27,273 bases of DNA from a virus: positions 1 to 27,273 of the IMG/VR virus record IMGVR_UViG_3300032265_000097; one strand, written 5' to 3'. The notes under the pieces were generated by a model. It was not told the origin of the DNA. It made no database searches and saw only the letters and a list, made by a program, of their open reading frames with translations. Positions 7,431-14,708 of the stretch are shown one piece after another; the stretch's first letter is position 1, and each line of letters opens with the position of its first letter. Both the position numbers and the translations under genes were made by a program.

Positions 7431-7789
7431 AAGCCGCTGATTTTTTAGGTCTGTTGTTTTTGGCCCGTGATGTAGCGCACAGTGTTCATCTGAATACCCG
7501 CAGTTTTTCCAAGCACACGGCGCTCAACATTTTTTATGACCGCATCATTGATGCTGCTGATGATTTTGCTGAATCGTACCAAGGCCGTCACGGTTTGATT
7601 GGTCCAATTACATTGCATTCAGCCAAAAAAACAGCCAACATCATTGAGTTTTTGGAAGATTCGTTGAAGCAGATTGAAGATGCGCGGTACGAAGTGGTTG
7701 ACAGAACTGATATGTCCCTTCAGCAACTGATTGACAACATCATTGAAATTTATTTGCGAACCCTATACAAACTTAGGTTCTTAGCATGA
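7427..7789 (+). CDS. DUF5856-like protein, possible ferritin/Dps-like helical fold
   Basis: The 120-aa protein is coupled by ATGA overlaps both to the portal gene before it and the fibre gene after it. It resembles DUF5856, an unannotated phage family: FLARDVAHSVHLNTRSFSKH followed by ALNIFYDRIID...FAESYQGR and a C-terminal IIEIYLRTLYKLRFL. The spacing of His18, His21, His30, Asp38, Asp42 and Glu49 along predicted helices recalls the metal-binding helices of Dps/ferritin-like proteins; this is my inference, not a known activity. The sequence is all-helical with no signal peptide. Confidence 0.75.
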   Translation: MKAADFLGLLFLARDVAHSVHLNTRSFSKHTALNIFYDRIIDAADDFAESYQGRHGLIGPITLHSAKKTANIIEFLEDSLKQIEDARYEVVDRTDMSLQQLIDNIIEIYLRTLYKLRFLA

Positions 7790-10293
7790 CTGTCGTAGTT
7801 ACCCATACTACACCTGCTGACGGTTCTTTTAGCACTACCGGCGCTGCTGCGTGGAATGCAGACCACACGCTGTCTGGCGTGGGCACTATGGCGGGCCAAG
7901 ACGCCAACGCTGTGGCAATCACAGGCGGTTCAATTTCGGGTGTTTCAGGTGTTGTTACTTCGGTGGCGGCAACTGCTGGAACAGGCATAAGTATTACTGG
8001 TAGTCCAATTACATCTAGCGGTACGCTAAACATAACAAACACAGCCCCAGATCAAACGGTTGTGTTGACTGCTGGAACAGGCATATCTACAAGCGGGACT
8101 TACCCCAACTTTACGATTACCAACACAAGCCCATCGTCAGGCGGTACGGTTACATCGGTAACGGGTACAGCTCCTGTTGTGTCTTCTGGTGGAACAACGC
8201 CAGCCATCAGCATGGCAGCAGCCACTACATTAGTTGATGGTTATCTAACTTCAGCAGATTGGGCAACTTTTAACGGTAAGCAAGCTGCTTTGGTAAGCGG
8301 CACAAACATCAAGACTGTTAACAGCAACAGTTTGCTTGGTTCTGGAAACGTATCTGTTGGCACAGTCACAAGCGTGGGCGGCACAGGCACAGTCAACGGC
8401 CTATCACTTAGTGGCACAGTCACAAGCTCTGGCAACCTGACTTTAGGGGGTACGCTTGATCTATCCAGCCCACCTGCTATTGGATCAACTGCTGCAAACA
8501 CAGGCGCATTTACAACTCTCAGCGCATCATCTACTGTTAGCGGTACGGGTTTCAGCACATACCTTGCATCACCACCCGCTATTGGTGGCACAACCGCAAG
8601 CACAGGCAGATTTACAACGGTTACATCTACTGTTGCAACAGGAACAGCTCCATTCACAGTTGCTTCAACTACTGCCGTTGCTAACCTTTCAATTGGTGGT
8701 AATGCAGGTACTGTAACCAACGGCGTGTACACAACCGACACGGGAACAGTAACCAACACAATGTTGGCAGGTTCTATTGCCAATGCCAAGTTAACCAACT
8801 CAAGCATCACTTTTGGTTCTACTGCACAGGCATTGGGGTCTACAGTAAGCGCCATCAGCGGTGTAACGATTGATAACGGCGCTATCGGTGGAACAACTGC
8901 GGCTGCGGGTACGTTTACTACGTTGATCGGTGGTAGCGGTTCAGCTAACTACGAACAAATTACAGGTGGTGCAACAGGTAAAGCTGTCCAGTTTCAGTCT
9001 CTTGGTAGCGATGCTGCTGTTTCCCTTGCTATTCAATCCAAAGGCACAACAGGCGCTATTGATTTGTCTGCCCAAGGCGGTGTGAACATCAGCAACGGTG
9101 GTACTGTTACTGCTATTACTAGGACTGCTGCTGGTGTAAGTTACACAAGCCCGCCTTCTGTTGCAATCTCAGCCCCGACGACTGCTGGTGGAGTACAAGC
9201 TACTGCAACTTCTACAGTATCCCTTCAAACAATTGCTGTTAACGCTGGAGGCAGCGGTTATTTAGTTGGTGATGTATTGACTTTGGTAGGCGGTACAGGT
9301 ACAGCTGCAACAATAACAGTCGCAACATTGTCTGGTTCTGCGGTTGCCACGGTAAACATTACATCTAGTGGCGCATATACAGTTATTCCATCAAACCCAA
9401 TATCCGTTACGGGTGGAACAGGAACTAGCGCAACATTCACAGCGTCTTCTTACGCTTTATCAAGCACAATTAACATCACAAACGCAGGTAGTGGCTACGT
9501 AGAACAGCCCACAGTCACTTTCTCAGGTGGTGGTGGTAGTGGTGCTGCTGCTTATGCTGCGGTGGGTTCAAATCCTATTGTTAGAACACTTGGTGGTTCT
9601 TTATCGGTTTATTCACCCGGCGGAGAGCAGTTAAGAGTTGGTGATACATATACTGGCGGTACATCGGCAAACTATATTTATATTAGGGGTCGAAGCGCAG
9701 GTGCTGGCCCTATTATTGCAGCCAACGGTAGTGATGCTGCTGTATCTCTTAACATAGCTTCTGCCGGAACAGGATCAATTGGTTTTCAAACGGCAAACGG
9801 CGGAACAACACAGTTTTTTATTACAAATACCACATCTGCTGTTAACTACGTACAAGTAACGGGTGCGGCTACAACGGGTGCGCCAACAATAAGTTCACAA
9901 GGTAGTGATGCAAACCCTAACGTAGCAATATTTCCCAAAGGTCTTGGGATTGTTCTGATGAACCAGCAGACCCCGACGGCTGTTACCGCAACGGGAACAT
10001 TGACAATTGCCAACCTGCTGACTCAGATCATTACATCAACATCGGCAACGGCGGTATCATTAACTTTGCCAACGGGTACGCTGTCTGATGCAGGTGTATC
10101 GGGCGGCACAAGTGCAGTAAACACCAGTTTTGATTATTCAATCATCAACACAGGTTCTGCTGTGGGCGATGTAACTCTGGTAGCGGGAACGGGCCATACA
10201 ATTGTGGGGTCTGTGAGCGTACCTGTGGGCACATCAGGCCGCTTCAGATGCAGGAAAACGGCAACCAACACATTTGTTTCTTATAGGGTATAA
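7786..10293 (+). CDS. Large repeat-rich tail fibre / structural protein
   Basis: An 835-aa Gly/Thr/Ser-rich, beta-repetitive protein. The N-terminus (VVVTHTTPADGSFSTTGAAAWNADHTL) is a common phage fibre start. Further on are GGTVTSV-type repeats (about 50-200), paired SPPAIG.T.A.TG.FTT modules (about 225-285), a tract of GSGY/GG.G-A repeats (about 438-594), and three copies of a module with ANY...G..A...SQGSDA (from residues 388, 629 and 687). The C-terminal 80 residues match a module in the coat-proximal protein at 16781. The role is most likely virion surface attachment. A minus-strand 204-aa frame inside it is a shadow. It lies between portal and coat, unlike in P22. Confidence 0.8.
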   Translation: MTVVVTHTTPADGSFSTTGAAAWNADHTLSGVGTMAGQDANAVAITGGSISGVSGVVTSVAATAGTGISITGSPITSSGTLNITNTAPDQTVVLTAGTGISTSGTYPNFTITNTSPSSGGTVTSVTGTAPVVSSGGTTPAISMAAATTLVDGYLTSADWATFNGKQAALVSGTNIKTVNSNSLLGSGNVSVGTVTSVGGTGTVNGLSLSGTVTSSGNLTLGGTLDLSSPPAIGSTAANTGAFTTLSASSTVSGTGFSTYLASPPAIGGTTASTGRFTTVTSTVATGTAPFTVASTTAVANLSIGGNAGTVTNGVYTTDTGTVTNTMLAGSIANAKLTNSSITFGSTAQALGSTVSAISGVTIDNGAIGGTTAAAGTFTTLIGGSGSANYEQITGGATGKAVQFQSLGSDAAVSLAIQSKGTTGAIDLSAQGGVNISNGGTVTAITRTAAGVSYTSPPSVAISAPTTAGGVQATATSTVSLQTIAVNAGGSGYLVGDVLTLVGGTGTAATITVATLSGSAVATVNITSSGAYTVIPSNPISVTGGTGTSATFTASSYALSSTINITNAGSGYVEQPTVTFSGGGGSGAAAYAAVGSNPIVRTLGGSLSVYSPGGEQLRVGDTYTGGTSANYIYIRGRSAGAGPIIAANGSDAAVSLNIASAGTGSIGFQTANGGTTQFFITNTTSAVNYVQVTGAATTGAPTISSQGSDANPNVAIFPKGLGIVLMNQQTPTAVTATGTLTIANLLTQIITSTSATAVSLTLPTGTLSDAGVSGGTSAVNTSFDYSIINTGSAVGDVTLVAGTGHTIVGSVSVPVGTSGRFRCRKTATNTFVSYRV
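8947..9975 (+). repeat. Three diverged protein-level repeat modules in the fibre gene
   Basis: Copies begin near 8947, 9670 and 9844. Each encodes an ANY/VNY start (NYEQITGGATG, NYIYIRGRSAG, NYVQVTGAATTG), then a GSDAAVSL or GSDANPNV core, then a Gly-terminated strand. The spacing from the NY to the GSDA core is about 21-27 residues in each. The repeats are clear in protein but diverged in DNA, as expected for old duplications in a fibre shaft or tip. Confidence 0.6.
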
Positions 10294-10295
10294 AC

Positions 10296-10565
10296 ATGGC
10301 ACTCATTAAAGCAATTCCAAGTGACTACGGAGTAGATTGCTGCTACTGGAATATTGGCGCAGTCCAAGAAGACTTCAAAGGCCAAGGCATTGAAGTCACG
10401 TTCTATGGCTACGCATCCAAAGAAGCCCGTGAAGCTGGTAAACAGCCATTGAGCGCAGGCAAGGTTCAGATCGCTGGTGAAGAATATGTTGCAGGCGCAG
10501 ACCGTGCGGCCTTATACTCGATCATCAAGCAAAAGCCTGAATTTGAAGGTGCAGAGGACGCGTAA
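10296..10565 (+). CDS. Hypothetical protein, 89 aa, downstream of the fibre
   Basis: The ATG is two bases after the fibre stop and the TAA overlaps the next ATG (TAATG). The protein begins MALIKAIPSDYGVDCCYWNI and contains VTFYGYASKEAREAGKQPL and KPEFEGAEDA. It resembles small proteins encoded just after fibre genes in many phages, but I know of no defined function; its position would suit a fibre-assembly helper or a small virion protein. It has a Cys-Cys pair at residues 15-16 and no membrane segment. Confidence 0.65.
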   Translation: MALIKAIPSDYGVDCCYWNIGAVQEDFKGQGIEVTFYGYASKEAREAGKQPLSAGKVQIAGEEYVAGADRAALYSIIKQKPEFEGAEDA

Positions 10566-10684
10566 TGTCCGGGCCGTTTTTTAATGGTAATTTTTTTAGC
10601 GGTGGATTTTTTCAGTCCGTTGTAGTGTACGCAGATCAATTGTTGATTAAACTTCGGTCATTCACCGAAAGAAGGAGATTTTAA
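10565..10684 (+). CDS. Possible 39-aa Phe/Gly-rich protein
   Basis: The ORF begins at an ATG overlapping the preceding TAA and ends in a TAA directly abutting the next ATG (10685), so it fills the gap exactly. The N-terminus is striking: MSGPFFNGNFFSGGFFQSVV, with three FF pairs spaced by Gly/Asn/Ser; the rest is LLIKLRSF and a basic tail. I recall similar tiny [GN]-F-F proteins in phage tail gene clusters, without function. The C-terminal codons also contain the next gene's Shine-Dalgarno site (AGAAGGAG) and a hairpin, so part of the frame may be regulatory. Confidence 0.5.
   Translation: MSGPFFNGNFFSGGFFQSVVVYADQLLIKLRSFTERRRF
10653..10669 (+). promoter_or_regulatory. Hairpin before the 10685 gene's ribosome site
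   Basis: TTCGGT (10653-10658), a CATTC loop and ACCGAA (10664-10669) form a perfect 6-bp stem ending three bases before AGGAG of a strong Shine-Dalgarno site. It is inside the 39-aa ORF, has no T-run, and may influence translation or mRNA ends for the 10685 gene. Confidence 0.4.
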
Positions 10685-10990
10685 ATGGCAATTAACCTTA
10701 AAGCTATTACTTCGGTAATGGGCTACCAGCAGATCACAAGCCTGAGTTCTGCAACCAAATTGACTGTGCCTCAGCGCGATCTGACTGGCTTGGTGGGCAC
10801 GCCCCGCATTGCCATCATTACCCCTGAAACGCAAGGTGTTCGTTGGCGTGATGACAACGTGGCTCCAACGGCTTCTGTTGGTATGCCTTTGGCTGCTGGC
10901 GTCACTTTGCAATATGACGGCGACTTGTCGCAAATTCAGTTTATTGAGCAAACTGCAAGCGCCAAACTAAACATCACCTACTATTCCTAA
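10685..10990 (+). CDS. Small beta-rich structural protein, 101 aa
   Basis: Preceded by one of the strongest ribosome sites in the window (AAGAAGGAGATTTTAA). The protein has a pattern I associate with a small phage virion family: PRIAIITPETQGVRWRDDN then APTASVGMPLAAGVTLQYDG then a final strand (AKLNITYYS). It is short, beta-rich and lacks Cys. The strong initiation site and place among fibre genes suggest a virion component made in quantity, for instance a decoration or tail protein; direct evidence is lacking. Confidence 0.65.
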   Translation: MAINLKAITSVMGYQQITSLSSATKLTVPQRDLTGLVGTPRIAIITPETQGVRWRDDNVAPTASVGMPLAAGVTLQYDGDLSQIQFIEQTASAKLNITYYS

Positions 10991-10999
10991 GAGGTAAAA

Positions 11000-11488
11000 A
11001 TGCAAGTTTCCAATGACACCCCCGCATTAAATTATGTTGAATATTTCACCAAGCAACTGCCCGTTGACTTGGCTACTATGGCTGCATTGCGCGATGAATT
11101 AGCCATTCGCCAGGGCGCTTTGTCTGCCGCCCAAGATGCAATTACTGACCGCGCCAAAGCCGCTGAAGAATTGGCCAAAGCCAAGAGCGATGCAGACGCT
11201 ATGTTGGCTCAAGCGCGTCAGACCTTGGACGATGCCAAAGCATCGGCTTCTGATTCAAAAACCCAAGCTGCTAATTTGGAAGCTCAAAAAGTTGCCGTCA
11301 ATGCTGATTTGGTTGCGCGTGAAGCTAATGTGGCCAAACGCGAAAAAACAGCCGCTGCTCTTGATTTGCGCCTGCAAAATTTGCAAGACAGCCTTGATGC
11401 CAAAGAAGCCAAATTGTTTGCCGATCAAGCCGCTTTTGATGCACGAGTTAAAGCATTTCAAGATAAAGTTGCAGCATTGAGCGCGTAA
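11000..11488 (+). CDS. Coiled-coil protein, 162 aa
   Basis: After a short N-terminal segment (MQVSNDTPALNYVEYFTKQL) almost the whole protein, residues 25-160, is an Ala/Lys/Asp/Glu-rich helix with heptad-like spacing (for example AKAAEELAKAKSDADAML and LQDSLDAKEAKLFADQAAF). No Cys, Pro or Gly breaks appear in the long helix. GAGGTAAAA precedes the ATG. It could be a fibre shaft, trimerisation adaptor or assembly scaffold; the dedicated coat scaffold is the separate gene at 14709. No homolog is recognised. Confidence 0.65.
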   Translation: MQVSNDTPALNYVEYFTKQLPVDLATMAALRDELAIRQGALSAAQDAITDRAKAAEELAKAKSDADAMLAQARQTLDDAKASASDSKTQAANLEAQKVAVNADLVAREANVAKREKTAAALDLRLQNLQDSLDAKEAKLFADQAAFDARVKAFQDKVAALSA

Positions 11489-11498
11489 GGATAAAAAT

Positions 11499-11978
11499 AT
11501 GGCCGTATTCCTCTCACCCGTGGGCGGCGTTGCGGCCCAGTTCTTTACCAATACCGGCGCTGTTTTAACTGGCGGTAAGTTGTACACCTATGCTGCGGGG
11601 ACAACTACGCCAGCTACTACGTACACTACTAACGCAGGTAATGTAGCCCGCGCCAACCCGATTGTTTTGGATTCAGCAGGCCGAGTGCCAGATGGCGGCG
11701 AAATTTGGGTTACTTCTATTGCGTACAAGTTTATATTAAAAACATCAGCAGACGTTTTAATTGCTACTTACGACAATATTTTTGGCGCAGGAGCCGCAAT
11801 AGTTCAAAACTATACAGGAAATGGGTCAACCGTTGGATATTCTGTTTCAGGAAATGTGATTTCTGTTTATATTAATGGCGTATATCAAAATAAAAATACG
11901 TATTCTGTTGCAAGTGGTACTTTAACATTTACTCAAGCGCCTCCAAGTACATCTGTAATTGAAATTCTGTATAACTGA
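11499..11978 (+). CDS. Tailspike head-binding-like adaptor, 159 aa
   Basis: Residues 1-105 resemble the N-terminal particle-binding domain of P22-like tailspikes: GGKLYTYAAGTTTPATTY, then ANPIVLDSAGRVPDGGEIWV, then YKFILKTSADVLIATYDNI. Residues 108-159 carry a second small beta module (NYTGNGSTVGYSVSGNVISV...) found in many phage fibres. No beta-helix follows in the same frame, so this looks like a stand-alone anchor for receptor-binding proteins encoded by the next two genes. It is preceded by AAGGATAAAA. Confidence 0.75.
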   Translation: MAVFLSPVGGVAAQFFTNTGAVLTGGKLYTYAAGTTTPATTYTTNAGNVARANPIVLDSAGRVPDGGEIWVTSIAYKFILKTSADVLIATYDNIFGAGAAIVQNYTGNGSTVGYSVSGNVISVYINGVYQNKNTYSVASGTLTFTQAPPSTSVIEILYN

Positions 11979-11990
11979 TAAGGAATCATC

Positions 11991-12569
11991 ATGGCAGATA
12001 AAAAGATTTCAGCGTTAAGCACCGCTACTACACCACTTGCAGGCACAGAAGTATTACCGATTGTTCAATCCGGTGCAACTGTTCAGGTATCGGTTGCAAA
12101 CCTAACAGCTGGGCGAGCAGTTACTGCCACTAGCATAAAATTTGGTTCTGGTTCTGTATTATCTTCATATGAAGAAGGTACTTGGACGCCTACATTGATA
12201 GGCACTACAACCAACCCTACAGTTACGTATAGTTTGCAACGCGGTGTCTACACAAAAATTGGCAGAGTTGTTACAGTTACTGCCTACATAAATTGGTCTG
12301 CTTTATCTGGTGGTTCTGGAAACATTGGTTTTGGAAATTTGCCTTTTACAATTGAAAGCAGCACTGGCGCAAGCTCTGCGGGTTCAATTGCATATTTTGA
12401 CGGTTTTACTTTAAGCGTTGGCAGAACTTCTGTTGGAATTCTTGGCTCATCAAATACAACATACAGTTTACCAACATGCTTTGGTAGCGCAGTATCAACG
12501 CAATACGTAACTGTTGGCTCTGTTGCAGCGTCAGGAATTGTTCTTTACCAACTTACTTACTCTGTCTAA
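11991..12569 (+). CDS. Receptor-binding/linker protein, 192 aa
   Basis: Residues 1-45 (MADKKISALSTATTPLAGTE then VLPIVQSGATVQVSVANLT) are a widespread phage fibre linker. From residue 59 (SYEEGTWTPTL) to the end is a beta-sandwich type module (VYTKIGRVVTVTAYINWSAL, FGNLPFTIESS) seen at the C-termini of fibres and tailspikes. It sits between the adaptor and the beta-helix tailspike genes with short gaps. The likely role is a separate receptor-binding or intermediate component in a branched tail structure. Confidence 0.7.
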   Translation: MADKKISALSTATTPLAGTEVLPIVQSGATVQVSVANLTAGRAVTATSIKFGSGSVLSSYEEGTWTPTLIGTTTNPTVTYSLQRGVYTKIGRVVTVTAYINWSALSGGSGNIGFGNLPFTIESSTGASSAGSIAYFDGFTLSVGRTSVGILGSSNTTYSLPTCFGSAVSTQYVTVGSVAASGIVLYQLTYSV

Positions 12570-12578
12570 GGAACAAAA

Positions 12579-14339
12579 ATGGCTTTGACAAAAGTTTCTT
12601 ACTCAATGATTACTGGAGCGCCAGTAAACATTAAAGATTTTGGTGCTGTTGGCGATGGCTCAAATGATGACACCGCTGCAATGCAAGCAGCTATTACGGC
12701 TGTAGCAACAACTGGTCAAGGTTTGTATATACCAGCAGGCACATACAAAATTACTTCTGCATTGACCTCTACGGGACATCTTAATATGTTTGGCGATGGC
12801 GATAAGTCAATAATTGACTTTAGCAGCGCCACTTTGTCTGGTTCTGGCATTACTGTATCTGGCTCAATCACTGCCATACAAAGTATTACAGCGGCAAGTG
12901 CTGGCAACTTGACTGTTACTTTTGCAAGCGCACCATCGTTAGTGGCTGGTGATGTGTTTTGCATTTATTCAACAGATTTGTGGAACACGATCAGATCGTA
13001 CTACTACGCTGGTGAATGGTGTGAATGTCGCGGCACATCTGGTTCTAATGCTTTATTGTCCAACCCATTGTATGACTCATATACAGCAGCCAATGTTACG
13101 GTTTATAAACTCAACAGCAAAGCTGTGTCATTTAAAAATTTAAGATTAAATGGCGGTGCAAATTCTTTTGGATTGCTTAATATTCAATTTTGTGACAATC
13201 CTTTGCTTGAAAACATAAGCGCATACAACGAAAACTATCAAGCAATTATGTTTGATCGTTGCTATCGGCCTCACGTTTCCAACTGCAACATCTATAACAA
13301 AGGCACAGGCACTCTTGATGATTACGGTTTATTGATTGGTAACTGTCAAAAAGTAAATATTGAAGGCGGCGATTTTTACGCTAGACGGCATGGCATCACT
13401 ATTGGTGGCGGTGACTATGCTTGTGCTGTTACTAACCGAGATGTAAAGATTTCAAACGCTACTATCAGCAACGATATTTTGTCTCAAGTATATGCTGCCG
13501 ATATGCACGGCAACATTCAAGATTTGGTGTATCAAGGCTGCACCTTATACCAGGGCGGCGGTTGGGCTGGTATGGATACTGGCTACGACAACTGCATCAT
13601 TTATGCTGAATATGGCGGTATGGTTTTATATGCTGCTGAAATTAAAGGTGGCGAATTGTTTGTAAGAAATTGCAAACTTTACACATCAAATGACCCATCT
13701 TCTATTAGTAGAGGAATTCTTGATGTTGGCGGCAACAGCTCTGCATTAACAACATCGACAACTGCTACCGTCAGTATTATTGTTGAAAACTGTTATTTGT
13801 TTGCAAATGCAGCAAGTAGTTCAACTGACTTTGTAAAAGTTGCAAATTCTGGTTCAACTGCAAATGTTAATATTTACATTGATGGTGTTAGGGCAACTGT
13901 GAATGCAATGGGTTCCGTATTAAGAACAAACATAAATTCAGGCAGTGCATATTCTCAAGCTATTGTTGTTGACAATATTAGCAATTTCCCATCTGGAACT
14001 TATCTTCATGTGCCTCAAGGAAATTATTATTTAAATGTTCCTCAACGAATGATGGGTCAGTCTGGAACGGTATCTATGACCGCGACATCAGGCACTAAAA
14101 CTACAATAAATTCAGGAATTACGTATAAGTACACATATCCAAGAACACCTGTTGCTGTTTGTGCAGTTGGTGGTGAAACTGGTGCGTATTCTAATAGTGC
14201 TGGCGAAAATATTGGGGCTGCAAATTATTCTGTTGCTTACAACATAATTCGTCCAGCACTTGTTTCAACAAGCAACGCAAACTGGACTGCAACAAATACA
14301 TTTACTGTAAATTGGTCTGTTGGAATTGAAGAAATTTAA
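12579..14339 (+). CDS. Beta-helix tailspike (pectate-lyase-3-like), possible depolymerase
   Basis: The 586-aa protein has the classic opening of right-handed beta-helix tailspikes, VNIKDFGAVGDGSNDDTAAM (residues 17-36), then GQGLYIPAGTYKITSAL and a long run of N/G-rich coils up to about residue 470. The final 85 residues (TATSGTKTTINSGITYKYTY onward) form a beta-sandwich-like end domain. Such spikes bind and often cleave surface polysaccharide. Catalytic residues cannot be identified by eye. It lacks its own particle-binding domain; the adaptor at 11499 could supply it. The spacing to the preceding gene is nine bases. Confidence 0.85.
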   Translation: MALTKVSYSMITGAPVNIKDFGAVGDGSNDDTAAMQAAITAVATTGQGLYIPAGTYKITSALTSTGHLNMFGDGDKSIIDFSSATLSGSGITVSGSITAIQSITAASAGNLTVTFASAPSLVAGDVFCIYSTDLWNTIRSYYYAGEWCECRGTSGSNALLSNPLYDSYTAANVTVYKLNSKAVSFKNLRLNGGANSFGLLNIQFCDNPLLENISAYNENYQAIMFDRCYRPHVSNCNIYNKGTGTLDDYGLLIGNCQKVNIEGGDFYARRHGITIGGGDYACAVTNRDVKISNATISNDILSQVYAADMHGNIQDLVYQGCTLYQGGGWAGMDTGYDNCIIYAEYGGMVLYAAEIKGGELFVRNCKLYTSNDPSSISRGILDVGGNSSALTTSTTATVSIIVENCYLFANAASSSTDFVKVANSGSTANVNIYIDGVRATVNAMGSVLRTNINSGSAYSQAIVVDNISNFPSGTYLHVPQGNYYLNVPQRMMGQSGTVSMTATSGTKTTINSGITYKYTYPRTPVAVCAVGGETGAYSNSAGENIGAANYSVAYNIIRPALVSTSNANWTATNTFTVNWSVGIEEI

Positions 14340-14345
14340 CCCGTA

Positions 14346-14387
14346 CTGATGCGGCCCATCAGCCTTAATGTGTAGCGGGATAGCTAC
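14346..14387 (+). other. Two short hairpins after the tailspike gene
   Basis: CTGATG/CATCAG (14346-14351 with 14357-14362, loop CGGCC) and GTAGC/GCTAC (14372-14376 with 14383-14387, loop GGGATA) stand in tandem in the 68-nt gap before the 82-aa gene. No T-run follows either, so they are not convincing rho-independent terminators; mRNA processing or stability is possible. Confidence 0.4.
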
Positions 14388-14407
14388 TCTGGAAACAAGG
14401 AAATATC

Positions 14408-14656
14408 ATGCTAGAAAAAATTGAATCTGTTGACTTGGTTGAGATCATTGAAAACGGTTGCATCCAAGTTCGTACTAGAACTGCCGTTAAAGAAGATGGC
14501 GTTGAGATTAGCAGCAAGTTTCACCGCCACGTTGTTGTGCCTGGTGCTGACTTCAGCGCTGAAGACGCCAAAGTGCAAGCAATTGCTTCAGTTGTTCACA
14601 CTAAAGAAGTGATCGCTGCATACGTTGTTGCACAATCTCAAGAATCTGTTGCATAA
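14408..14656 (+). CDS. Hypothetical protein, 82 aa, before the scaffold gene
   Basis: Start ATG has ACAAGGA upstream. The protein reads MLEKIESVDLVEIIENGCIQ, then VRTRTAVKEDGVEISSKFHR then HVVVPGADFSAEDAKVQAIA. The beta-hairpin then VxPG-x-D-[FY]-S-x-EDAKVQAI stretch is conserved in small phage proteins I have seen near structural genes, none with known function. The C-terminus is helical and Ala-rich. It is separated by structured gaps on both sides, so it may be controlled apart from its neighbours. Confidence 0.65.
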   Translation: MLEKIESVDLVEIIENGCIQVRTRTAVKEDGVEISSKFHRHVVVPGADFSAEDAKVQAIASVVHTKEVIAAYVVAQSQESVA

Positions 14657-14690
14657 TAGCTACGCAACTGTATCGGCCCAGTAGACCGAG

Positions 14691-14704
14691 GAATCCAAGG
14701 ATTC
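14691..14704 (+). other. Inverted repeat just before the scaffold start
   Basis: GAATCC-AA-GGATTC (14691-14704) is a near-palindrome of two 6-bp arms with a two-base centre, five bases before the scaffold ATG at 14709. The AAGG of the centre and right arm is the only Shine-Dalgarno-like sequence, so pairing would hide it. It could also be an operator; no protein is known for it. Confidence 0.35.
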
Positions 14705-14708
14705 GTAA

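Noticed and set aside
8241-8855. 204-aa minus-strand open frame inside the fibre gene
   Set aside because: It is a Val/Pro-rich complement of the Thr/Gly/Ser repeat sequence; such long shadows are expected opposite low-complexity genes, and there is no ribosome site or recognisable domain.
14346-14387. Tandem hairpins as a transcription terminator
   Set aside because: Both stems are only 5-6 bp and neither is followed by a T-run.
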